A stretch of DNA of 5,453 bases from JADLHS01 sp036274115 (GCA_036274115.1 DASUGI010000055.1:1-5453); one strand, 5' to 3'. Shown: positions 1 to 5,453, numbered from the stretch's first letter. Numbers and translations are program-made. Notes: generated by a model from the sequence alone, not told the origin.

Positions 1-18
1 CGCTACGCTCGCCTCCGC

Positions 19-48
19 TCCGCCTCACCCCGGAGGGGTGGAGGCGGA
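19..48. repeat. Hairpin-forming inverted repeat at the start of the first ORF
   Basis: Bases 19-26 (TCCGCCTC) pair perfectly with 41-48 (GAGGCGGA). After a bulged G at 40 the pairing continues with ACC 27-29 against GGT 37-39 and CC 30-31 against GG 35-36, leaving a GGA loop. This gives a 13-bp GC-rich stem with one bulge. The GTG that could start the downstream ORF (38-40) lies inside the right arm. No T-run follows, so it is not a textbook intrinsic terminator. It may be a translation-controlling hairpin or the end of a dispersed repeat; the sequence alone does not decide. Confidence 0.5.
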
Positions 49-421
49 TGGAAGAAGAACAATTTACAGAAAGATTTTTACACCCCCGAAATTCAAAATC
101 TTGGAGTTTCTCCAAACAGCGGGCTACAAACTGACCGACGTTGGTGATGAGGTTATTGCTGCGCACCCGTTAACCGGACGAGGGCTGGCGGCATATGGGA
201 CATTTCTTGTTGAGCATTCTCCTTGGCTGAAAGAAATGCAACTAGTCGAGCAGAGTCACGACCAGTTCGATGCGGAAAAGTGGAGCAAAATCAAACACTT
301 CATGCTGTGCTTTAAGGATCGAATATTCGAAGTGCTAGCAATAGAGGCCAATTCAGCCGGAGAGGCGGATTCGGTTGACACTGCCACTTCGATAGCTTTG
401 CGCCGTTTGCGTTCGAGGTAA
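38..421 (+). CDS. Hypothetical protein, 127 aa, next to an Rhs remnant
   Basis: I do not recognise this protein. It is a soluble-looking, mixed alpha/beta-type sequence with no signal peptide, no membrane segment and no metal- or nucleotide-binding motif. It has aromatic-rich stretches (KFKILEFLQTAGYKL near residues 19-33, SPWLKEM near 61-67, KWSKIKHFMLCFKDRIFEV near 81-99) and an Arg-rich C-terminus. The start is uncertain. GTG at 38 sits in a hairpin with no clear ribosome binding site, and the frame stays open to the left window edge, so the gene may begin outside. The ORF is more A+T-rich than the flanking DNA and ends immediately before Rhs/YD-repeat sequence. Small immunity proteins often sit between an Rhs toxin tip and displaced Rhs fragments, so an immunity-type role is possible. 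That is inference from position only. Confidence 0.5.
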   Translation: MEADGRRTIYRKIFTPPKFKILEFLQTAGYKLTDVGDEVIAAHPLTGRGLAAYGTFLVEHSPWLKEMQLVEQSHDQFDAEKWSKIKHFMLCFKDRIFEVLAIEANSAGEADSVDTATSIALRRLRSR

Positions 422-423
422 GG

Positions 424-815
424 TTTTCCTACGAAAGCAACGAGGGCTACAGCGCCGGACGCTGACCGACGGCAAGAATCAGGTCACCACGTGGAATTAC
501 GACGAGTACGGACGCGCCACCAACAAGGTGGACGCCACCAGCACGGAAATCTTCCGCTACAGTTTCGATCCCAACGGACGGCTGACCAATCGCTGGACCG
601 CCGCCAAGGGCAGCACCGTTTACCCGGTGAGATAAATGAAGATGGTGTTCTGTCTTAACTGGAGAACTTTCCTCGCTTAGCGTGGTGCCGTAAGCGCAAC
701 ACTATCTCACCGGGAAATCCTCACCAACGTGGATTACGCCGTCAGCCTGGACCTCACCATGACCAACCTGGTGCTGGACAGCACTTTTCACGGTCACTTG
801 GAGCCAAGCCGTTGA
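424..815 (+). pseudogene. Degenerate Rhs/YD-repeat protein fragment
   Basis: Rhs/YD-repeat proteins are large secreted or surface shells, often carrying polymorphic toxins. Only a fragment remains here, in pieces. Bases 424-462 read FSYESNEGYSAGR and then hit a stop. From 462 a different frame reads LTDGKNQVTTWNYDEYGRAT and continues to about 623, with the repeat signatures WNYDEYGR, RYSFDPNGRLTNRW and AAKG. That frame is interrupted at 623-714 by a structured element with stops at 633 (TAA) and 678 (TAG). It resumes in the same phase from 720 as LTNVDYAVSLDL and ends at a TGA at 813. The expected YDPVGN-like segment between AAKGSTVY and LTNVDY is missing or replaced. There is no credible start codon, no signal sequence and no full repeat array. 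The Rhs identity is confident; which kind of Rhs protein it came from is not. Confidence 0.75.
623..714. repeat. 92-bp structured element bounded by 12-bp perfect inverted repeats
   Basis: CCCGGTGAGATA at 623-634 is the exact reverse complement of TATCTCACCGGG at 703-714. Further pairing lies inside: GTGTT 645-649 with AACAC 698-702, extending the outer stem across a 10-nt left-hand bulge, and CGCTTA 674-679 with TAAGCG 691-696 as an inner hairpin with an 11-nt loop. A third weak hairpin, GTTCT 647-651 with AGAAC 663-667, competes with the second. The element sits exactly where the Rhs reading frame breaks, and the Rhs frame resumes in phase afterwards. I see no target-site duplication. A miniature transposable element, a REP-like unit or a structured RNA are all possible. 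Confidence 0.55.
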
Positions 816-878
816 ACTCGAGCCCAATTTCGCTTTCGCTTTTGTCACTGCACCTTTTGCTATTTGGAAGGGGAATGG

Positions 879-1895
879 CTAGCCACGTTGGGTGTGTAAC
901 TTCGTTGTTCCGTTCTGCAAGGCAGGTTGTTCGCGCTTCACTTGCGTCGGTGGTTTGTCTTTGCGCAGGCTGAGAAAGACGGGATGGCGGAGATTGCCGT
1001 CGCGGGTCCATTCGTAGAACCGGACCTGACACACCAGAGCAGGTCTCAACCACGTGCAGCGTTTCATTTCCGCCGCTGTCAGGCCGCCACCAAAACGGTT
1101 CTTTCGCAACGCCGGCAAATTCGCGAACGGACAGGTCGGCGTGCGGTAGCTCTGGAACAGTTCATGGAGCGAGCGCAACGATCTGGTGTCGAACCCGGTG
1201 CCTACCCCGGACGCAAACAGGAGCTTCCGCCCTTGGTAATAGCCGACGAGGACGGCCCCGAAGTATTTGCGCGAGCCACGCGGTTCGGTGTAACCGCCAA
1301 TCACAAATTCCTGCTCGTTTTGCGCCTTGATCTTGCGCCAGGCACCGCTGCGACGGCCGGCTTCGTAGTAGCTCAGTTTTTGTTTGGCGATGATTCCCTC
1401 CAAACCCAGGCGCTTGACTTCCCGCCAGATCCGGTTCGCTTGACCGTGCAATACGGGCGAAAGTCTCAATGGCCCCTTGTTCTTCGGCAGCACTTTTTCC
1501 AGCAGCTTGCGGCGCGATTCGAGGGGATGGGAAGTGACGTTGATGCCCGACACATTGAGCACGTCGAAAAGCACGTAGAAGACCGGGGTGTCCTGGTTCC
1601 GAAAGTTTTGCAGGAGTTGAAAGGACGAGCGGCCTTCCAGGTCCAGGGCGACAATCTCGCCGTCCAGAACCACCTGGTCGATGCGCAGTTTTTGCAACGC
1701 TGCAACGATGTCCGGATGCTCGGCCGTGATGTCGCGCGGCCGCCGGGAGTACAATTTCACGGAGCCGCCATTTTTGACGGCGATCGCGCGGATGCCGTCG
1801 AGCTTGACCTCGTAGAGCCACTCATCGGTGGCGGGCAGTGCGTCTGCCAATTGCGCCATCATGGGTGGCACGAAACGAGGAGTTGTTTGAGTCAT
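879..1895 (-). CDS. ligD: ATP-dependent DNA ligase, LigD ligase-domain protein
   Basis: Seals nicks and double-strand breaks in bacterial non-homologous end joining: the enzyme takes AMP from ATP onto a lysine, passes it to the 5' phosphate, and joins it to the 3' OH. The 338-aa protein shows the full nucleotidyltransferase set in order: motif I EVKLDGIR with nucleophile Lys31, motif Ia SRRPRD (50-55), motif III VLDGEIVALD (76-85), motif IIIa FYVLFDVL (106-113), motif IV EGIIAKQ (166-172) and motif V WRKIK (186-190). The OB-fold follows from about 195 (EFVIGGYTEPRGSRKYFG) with motif VI-like WTRDGNLRHPVF (296-307). It matches the LIG domain of LigD, without PE or POL domains. The ATG overlaps the stop of the upstream phosphoesterase gene as ATGA and has no Shine-Dalgarno sequence, so translation is probably coupled. 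I see no terminator between its TAG (879-881) and the Rhs remnant. Confidence 0.93.
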   Translation of the reverse strand: MTQTTPRFVPPMMAQLADALPATDEWLYEVKLDGIRAIAVKNGGSVKLYSRRPRDITAEHPDIVAALQKLRIDQVVLDGEIVALDLEGRSSFQLLQNFRNQDTPVFYVLFDVLNVSGINVTSHPLESRRKLLEKVLPKNKGPLRLSPVLHGQANRIWREVKRLGLEGIIAKQKLSYYEAGRRSGAWRKIKAQNEQEFVIGGYTEPRGSRKYFGAVLVGYYQGRKLLFASGVGTGFDTRSLRSLHELFQSYRTPTCPFANLPALRKNRFGGGLTAAEMKRCTWLRPALVCQVRFYEWTRDGNLRHPVFLSLRKDKPPTQVKREQPALQNGTTKLHTQRG

Positions 1896-2590
1896 GCCCG
1901 GTGCTGTTTGCGCGCGACCATCCGCTGAATGCGGGCCTTGAAGGAAGTGGGCGCGGCCGCGCTGCCGCCTTTCCGGGAGGATTTCCAGACATGCCGGCTG
2001 TGCGACAGTTCCTCCAGGGTTTTTCCCGACCGGACCGAGCGTTCCATTTCCTCCGTCGGCTGCCGCGGAACATTCTCTCCGGTTTTGATCAAGAGCCAGG
2101 AATTCCTGACGCCGTCTTCGCGGCGCGTTCGGACGAGCGTCCAGTGACCGTTCAATTTTTTCCCGTGAAGCACAAACGAGAGCTTGCCCTTTCGCAACGC
2201 GTCGGCCGGCGCAGCGTCGGTGGCTTCATACTTGCCCCGATCCCACAGTTGCACGGTGCCCGCGCCGTAGTTCCCGGGAGGAATAACGCCTTCAAAGCGG
2301 CCATACTCGAGCGGATGATCCTCCACCTCCATCGCCAGGCGCGGCTCGCCTTTGTCGAGCGGGATTCCCTTGGGGACGGCCCAGGATTTGAGAACGCCGT
2401 TCATCTCCAGACGGAAGTCGTAATGAAGATGGCTGGCGTCGTGTTTCTGAACGACGAATTGCAACGAGCGATGTTTGCGCGCCGGTCCGGGACGCGTTCC
2501 CGCGGGCTCGCGGGTCTGGTTGAAGTCACGTTTCGCCTGATACGCCTGAAGACCGTTTTTCATGCGGGAGCGGCCGGGCTGCTTTTTCAT
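1892..2590 (-). CDS. ligD: LigD-type 3'-phosphoesterase domain protein
   Basis: DNA end-processing enzyme of bacterial NHEJ. The family is Mn-dependent and removes 3' phosphates and 3'-terminal ribonucleotides so that ligase can seal. The 232-aa protein has a basic, low-conservation N-terminus (about 1-40) followed by the PE core FVVQKHDASHLHYDFRLE (45-62), SWAVPKG (69-75), EDHPLEYGRFEG (90-101) and PPGNYGAGTV (104-113). The active-site residues His50, His56, Asp58, Arg60, His92 and Tyr96 keep exactly the spacing of His42, His48, Asp50, Arg52, His84 and Tyr88 in Pseudomonas LigD, so an active enzyme is expected. The C-terminal TLEELSHSRHVW stretch resembles the linker that joins PE to LIG in fused LigD, yet here a TGA ends the protein, overlapping the ligase ATG. 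Met10 (2563) is an alternative start. The dehydrogenase stop lies 31 nt upstream, across an A+T-rich spacer. Confidence 0.9.
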   Translation of the reverse strand: MKKQPGRSRMKNGLQAYQAKRDFNQTREPAGTRPGPARKHRSLQFVVQKHDASHLHYDFRLEMNGVLKSWAVPKGIPLDKGEPRLAMEVEDHPLEYGRFEGVIPPGNYGAGTVQLWDRGKYEATDAAPADALRKGKLSFVLHGKKLNGHWTLVRTRREDGVRNSWLLIKTGENVPRQPTEEMERSVRSGKTLEELSHSRHVWKSSRKGGSAAAPTSFKARIQRMVARKQHRA

Positions 2591-2621
2591 GGCAAGATTT
2601 TGGTTTTAAATTTGAAACGAT

Positions 2622-3596
2622 TCAGCTCAGTTCGTTATTGCGAAGCGCTGCCTTGTCGCTGAACTGGATGAAGAACAAGGGTTGAGCGGTCGCCCGGAAT
2701 TCCTGGCCGGCGCGGGAACTGGTGTCAGCGGTGGCGCTGGAGGAGGGGAGTCGCCGGGCCACCGTCGCGCTGATGTAAGCACTGAGTCCGGGAAACAGTG
2801 CATGGAGCAGGACCGCGGCTTTGGCCGGAACGCCAACAATCAATTGCGGTGATCCGCGCCGGCAGGCCCGGACAATCTTTCGGGCGGCACGAGTCGAGTG
2901 CATCGAGAGAATGGGCATGGACCCGCAAACACTGAACCAACTGAACTCGGCGCGCTGTTGTCCTTTGAATCGGGCCTGGTAGATGGAGCCGGTGCGCATC
3001 AAACCCGGGAACACGGTCGTCACGTAGATGTGATGCTGACCCAGCTCGTTGCGGATTGCGTCGGAGAGACCGGCGAGCGCGAACTTGCTCGCGGAATACG
3101 GGGCCATGTGCGGCACGGCAATTTTGCCGCCGATGGAAACGATGTTGGTAATTCTGCCTCCACCTTGCTGGCGCATCAGCGGAACGACCGCGCTGATCAG
3201 GTTGAACGGCCCGCGAAAGTGCACGTCCATGGCGGCTTCAAAATCCTCCCGCGTCATTTCCGATAAAGGGCCCACCTGGATTGCGCCGGCATTGTTCACC
3301 AGGACATCAACAGCTCCGTATTTCTGGAAGATGGCGTCGATGGCGCATTCCACATCGGTGCGGTCGGTCACGTCGCAACGGACGGTGGAGACTTCGGTGC
3401 CGGATTGTTGCAAGCCCTCAGCCGCGCGAGTCAGTTCGTCGAGATCGCGGGCGAGCAGCACCACACGGGCGTGTTCCTGCGCGAAACATCGGGCCAACTC
3501 GAGACCAAGTCCCCGCGAGCCGCCGGTAATCAGCACGATCTTTCCGTTCAACGAATGTCGGCCGCGCCGGAATGGGAAAACCTCAGACCATCTCAT
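2622..3596 (-). CDS. Short-chain dehydrogenase/reductase (SDR), substrate unknown
   Basis: NAD(P)-dependent oxidoreductase of the classical SDR family, 324 aa from ATG 3596; a TTG at 3608 would add four residues, and neither start has a good ribosome binding site. Numbered from the ATG, the Rossmann fold shows the dinucleotide loop TGGSRGLG (24-31), NNAG (101-104), catalytic Ser154 in VSIGG, the YSASK motif with Tyr167 and Lys171, and the following PG turn (197-198). Arg28 in the glycine loop and Arg50 after the second strand (LLARD) suggest preference for NADP(H). The Asn of the usual catalytic tetrad is replaced by His126 (VHFRGPF). A C-terminal extension of about 80 residues holds a hydrophobic stretch (about 258-276) and ends in DKAALRNNELS. 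The gene lies between ku and the ligD genes on the same strand, probably in one transcript, although no role in DNA repair is known for such enzymes. Substrate cannot be named from sequence. Confidence 0.88.
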   Translation of the reverse strand: MRWSEVFPFRRGRHSLNGKIVLITGGSRGLGLELARCFAQEHARVVLLARDLDELTRAAEGLQQSGTEVSTVRCDVTDRTDVECAIDAIFQKYGAVDVLVNNAGAIQVGPLSEMTREDFEAAMDVHFRGPFNLISAVVPLMRQQGGGRITNIVSIGGKIAVPHMAPYSASKFALAGLSDAIRNELGQHHIYVTTVFPGLMRTGSIYQARFKGQQRAEFSWFSVCGSMPILSMHSTRAARKIVRACRRGSPQLIVGVPAKAAVLLHALFPGLSAYISATVARRLPSSSATADTSSRAGQEFRATAQPLFFIQFSDKAALRNNELS

Positions 3597-3717
3597 GTCT
3601 TGTTTCAAGCAGTGGATATGCCGTGAGGTTTTTGGGGACTGATTGGTTGATAGCGATTAATCGGTGGAGCCGAGTGCAATTCGCGTTTGGCAATTGAAGG
3701 CGAGAGTGAGCTGGCTT

Positions 3718-4545
3718 TCAGGCGGCCTTGCGGTGTTTGGCCTTTTGGCGTGACGACCTTTCTTTCGCTGACGCACCGCTTTCGCGCAGACTCTTTTTGA
3801 GGATCTCGGTCAAATCAATCACGTTGGTGGCCCGTCGCTGCCGTTTGGCCTTTGGCAATGCGCCATCGCCTTTTTCCACTTTGGCTTCAATGAGCTTCAT
3901 CAACGCCGCTTTGTAGTCATCCTTGTATGCGGTGGGATCCCACTTCCTTGTCATCTTGTTGATCAGTTCCTTGGCCATCTCGATTTCACCGCTGCGGACT
4001 TTGATTTCGCGGGGGAATTGAAACTCGGAGGGCTCGACCAACTCCTCGGCGAAGTGCATCAGCTCCAGCATCAGGCCGCCGTCGTTGGGCTTCACCGCCG
4101 CGAGATGCTCCCGCGCCTTGATGACCACTTTGGCAATGCCGACCTTGCCCGTGGTGATCAGGGCGTCGTGCAGCAGCACGTAGGCGCGCTGTCCGCCTTT
4201 CTGCGGCTCCATGTAATAGGGCTTGCTAAAGTGAATCGGATTGATGTCCTTGAGCGCCACAAAATCCATGATGTCGACGGTCTGCGTTGCCTCGACGTCC
4301 ACGCGCTTGAAGTCCTCTTCCTTCAGAACCACGAACTCGTCCTTATCGTACTCATAGCCTTTGACGATTTGGTCCCACGGAACTTCTTTGCCATCGGCCA
4401 CCGCCACGCGCTTGTAGTTCACTGGACTCAAATCGCTCTCGCGCAGCAAACGGAACTTCAACTCGTCACGCTGCGTGGCCGGATAGAGCGTGATCGGAAT
4501 GTTAATGAGTCCGAAGCTGATGGAACCTTTCCAGATGGCACGCAT
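3718..4545 (-). CDS. ku: Bacterial Ku, NHEJ DNA end-binding protein
   Basis: Homodimeric ring that threads onto broken double-strand ends and recruits LigD-type ligase. The 275-aa length is normal for bacterial Ku. The start MRAIWKGSISFGLINIP is the family's hallmark N-terminus. It is followed by the conserved beta-barrel/bridge features VNYKRV (42-47), GYEYDKDEFVVL (63-74), the VDIMDFV and PIHFSKPYY strands (about 90-111), and YVLLHDAL, GIAKVVIKAREHLAAVKP (about 122-153). A helical part carries MHFAEELV (163-170) and KWDPTAYKDDYKAAL (201-215). The C-terminus has the usual IDLTEILKKSL (243-253) and a Lys/Arg-rich tail (261-273) of the kind that aids DNA binding and threading. ATG 4545 has no obvious Shine-Dalgarno sequence. 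It is the first recognised gene of the minus-strand cluster that leads to the two ligD genes. Confidence 0.95.
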   Translation of the reverse strand: MRAIWKGSISFGLINIPITLYPATQRDELKFRLLRESDLSPVNYKRVAVADGKEVPWDQIVKGYEYDKDEFVVLKEEDFKRVDVEATQTVDIMDFVALKDINPIHFSKPYYMEPQKGGQRAYVLLHDALITTGKVGIAKVVIKAREHLAAVKPNDGGLMLELMHFAEELVEPSEFQFPREIKVRSGEIEMAKELINKMTRKWDPTAYKDDYKAALMKLIEAKVEKGDGALPKAKRQRRATNVIDLTEILKKSLRESGASAKERSSRQKAKHRKAA

Positions 4546-4548
4546 GAT

Positions 4549-4713
4549 TTACTTGGCGCCGCCGCGACGATGGCTCTTGCGGAGCGGCAGGGATGATTTT
4601 CTCCCGCCCCGGGAAGAACTGCTGCGCTTCACGGGACGATTCCTCCGGCTCGATGGCGACAACGCTGCGCCTCTGCGTGGGCGCGCAGAACCGGATTGGG
4701 TCTTTCGTATCAC
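4549..4713 (-). CDS. Possible 54-aa highly basic peptide just upstream of ku
   Basis: A GTG-started frame (4713 to TAA 4549-4551) reads into a peptide extremely rich in Arg, Lys and Ser, with stretches such as RPRRGAALSPSSRRNRPVKR and SSRGGRKSSLPLRKSHRRGG. Its stop lies only 3 nt before the ku ATG, which itself lacks a ribosome binding site, so translational coupling would make sense. Against it: a weak GTG start without Shine-Dalgarno, mixed third-position base use, no recognised family, and the fact that GC-rich intergenic DNA often yields Arg/Ser-rich spurious frames. Reported as a possibility only. Confidence 0.18.
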   Translation of the reverse strand: MIRKTQSGSARPRRGAALSPSSRRNRPVKRSSSSRGGRKSSLPLRKSHRRGGAK

Positions 4714-4854
4714 GAATGGATTCTTAGCGCGTGATGTGCCAACGCCGATGGTTGAAACTGTCGGTCAGTTCCGGCGGCAGGCGAGGTGGCTTGAAGGACA
4801 TTTTGCATCATGCCACCAGACGAGGCGTGCATCTTGCAATTGCGGATGAGGCGG

Positions 4855-4869
4855 GGCAAAACGTTTGCC
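4855..4869. promoter_or_regulatory. Operator-like 15-bp palindrome upstream of the YihY-family gene
   Basis: GGCAAA (4855-4860) and TTTGCC (4864-4869) are perfect inverted 6-bp arms around ACG. The site lies about 48 bp before the ATG at 4918, in the divergent intergenic region, a usual place for a dimeric repressor site. No regulator gene is in the window and no matching promoter was identified, so the function is a guess. If the YihY-family protein started at ATG 4846 instead, the palindrome would be inside the coding sequence. Confidence 0.25.
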
Positions 4870-4917
4870 TGCAAAATCATTGATGCCGTCTGGTACATCT
4901 CTGGCTTGGAAAGCGGC

Positions 4918-5453
4918 ATGAGTTCCTCAGCAGTGTTTTCTCACTTCAGACAGTATTGGGTGCTCTTGAAGGAAACTGCGAAAGACTGGATGGAACATGA
5001 TTCGCCTCGGTTGGGTGCGGCGCTGGCGTTTTATACGGTTTTTGCCATCGCTCCGTTATCGGTGATTCTCCTGGCGATTGCCGGTTTGGTGCTGGGGGAA
5101 GACGCCGCGCGGCGGCAGGTGTTTGACGAACTTCAAAGATTGATTGGACAACAGGGCGGACAGGCCCTGGAGTCGGTCGCCGTGGCGAGCCGCAAATCCG
5201 GCGACGGTTGGTGGGCGACGCTGGTCGCGCTGGGCACATTGTTCCTCGGAGCCACTGGAGTCTTTGCGCAGCTTCAAGACTCGCTGAACACCGTCTGGAA
5301 CCTGCGGCGCAAACCGGGCCGGCAGGTTTCTCGTTTTGTCAAAGCGCGGCTCATTTCCTTTGCGATGGTGTTGGGTATCGGCTTCATCCTCCTGGTTTCG
5401 CTGGTAATCAATGCGGGTCTGGCGGCTCTGGGAAAATACCTGAGCGGTTTGAT
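4918..5453 (+). CDS. YihY/BrkB-family integral membrane protein, 3' end outside the window
   Basis: The first 178 residues of an inner-membrane protein of the YihY/virulence-factor BrkB family (once mis-annotated as ribonuclease BN); the molecular function of the family is not settled. The start MSSSAVFSHFRQYWVLLKET is followed by the family signature SPRLGAALAFYTVFAIAPL (29-47), which opens the first membrane segment (about 33-60). Next come a polar periplasmic-type region (61-96), a second hydrophobic segment (WWATLVALGTLFLGATGVF, 98-116), the conserved FAQLQDSLNTVWN (116-128), a basic cytoplasmic-looking turn (RRKPGRQ) and a third hydrophobic segment (about 145-170). The reading frame is intact to the edge, where about a third or more of the usual length is still missing. 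ATG 4918 is preferred because GGAAAG lies just upstream (4908-4913); in-frame ATGs at 4846 and 4810 would add non-conserved residues. It is divergent from ku. Confidence 0.9.
   Translation, partial: MSSSAVFSHFRQYWVLLKETAKDWMEHDSPRLGAALAFYTVFAIAPLSVILLAIAGLVLGEDAARRQVFDELQRLIGQQGGQALESVAVASRKSGDGWWATLVALGTLFLGATGVFAQLQDSLNTVWNLRRKPGRQVSRFVKARLISFAMVLGIGFILLVSLVINAGLAALGKYLSGL

Larger units (their letters stand above)
4546..4917. other. Divergent intergenic region between ku and the YihY-family gene
   Basis: This 372-bp stretch should hold the promoters for the minus-strand ku cluster and the plus-strand YihY-family gene, but I find no convincing -35/-10 pair for either. It contains the possible basic ORF next to ku, a short palindrome TTCGTATCACGAA at 4704-4716, and a longer one at 4855-4869. 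Frames stay open over much of it on both strands (for example minus 4710-4919), but the predicted peptides show no recognised domain and I do not call them as genes. Confidence 0.5.

Noticed and set aside
636..680. 14-codon ORF (ATG 636 to TAG 678-680) inside the inverted-repeat element
   Set aside because: It is too short, has no ribosome binding site, and is better explained as part of the structured element.
797..808. Short inverted repeat CTTGG-AG-CCAAG considered as the terminator of the ligD operon
   Set aside because: The stem is only 5 bp with a 2-nt loop, no T-run follows in the direction of transcription, and it lies about 70 bp past the ligase stop.
927..1928. Long open frame (333 codons) on the plus strand opposite the ligase gene
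   Set aside because: It is antisense to a gene with all ligase motifs intact. The predicted protein has no recognisable domain and arises from GC-rich codon bias.
1838..2662. Plus-strand frame of 274 codons opposite the phosphoesterase gene
   Set aside because: It is a shadow of the phosphoesterase coding sequence, with no domain and no conserved motif, and it overlaps two real genes.
3049..3642. Plus-strand frame of 197 codons opposite the dehydrogenase
   Set aside because: The minus-strand SDR motifs are complete; the antisense frame is a by-product.
3609..3717. Gap between ku and the SDR gene examined for a terminator or promoter
   Set aside because: It contains only short repeats (GCAATT twice, GATTAATC); no stem plus T-run and no convincing -35/-10 pair.
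4018..4596. Plus-strand frame of 192 codons opposite ku
   Set aside because: Ku on the minus strand is unmistakable; the antisense peptide is His/Leu/Val-rich without domain signature.

Overview
The window (5,453 bp, GC-rich) looks like chromosomal DNA of a soil or freshwater bacterium, most likely Verrucomicrobiota (Pedosphaera/Limisphaerales-like). The pointers are a degenerate Rhs/YD-repeat stretch with wording typical of that group (WNYDEYGRATNKVD, LTNVDYAV), and a Ku/LigD-type repair locus whose LigD is split into separate domain proteins. The taxonomic call is inference from sequence style, not a database result.

Left part (1-878). A 127-codon ORF of unknown function (38-421, +) begins inside a strong hairpin and is visibly richer in A+T than the rest. 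It is followed directly by a broken Rhs/YD-repeat fragment (about 424-815, +). That fragment carries an apparent frameshift near 462 and is interrupted at 623-714 by a small structured element bounded by perfect 12-bp inverted repeats, which brings in-frame stops. The arrangement recalls the displaced C-terminal tips and small immunity-type genes of Rhs loci, but no toxin is visible here.

Central part (879-4545, all on the minus strand, transcribed right to left). Four genes lie in the order ku, a short-chain dehydrogenase/reductase, LigD 3'-phosphoesterase (PE) domain protein, LigD ATP-dependent ligase (LIG) domain protein. The PE stop and LIG start overlap as ATGA. Ku binds double-strand ends, the PE protein trims 3' phosphate or ribonucleotide ends, and the ligase seals them: a bacterial non-homologous end-joining (NHEJ) set. 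The LigD polymerase/primase (POL) domain is absent from the window. The dehydrogenase is an unexpected member of the cluster.

Right part (4546-5453). A 372-bp region separates ku from a divergent gene for a YihY/BrkB-family membrane protein (4918 to the window edge, +, truncated by the window). The intergenic region holds a possible 54-codon very basic ORF ending just before ku and an operator-like palindrome upstream of the YihY gene. No tRNA, rRNA, CRISPR array or recognisable transposase was seen.
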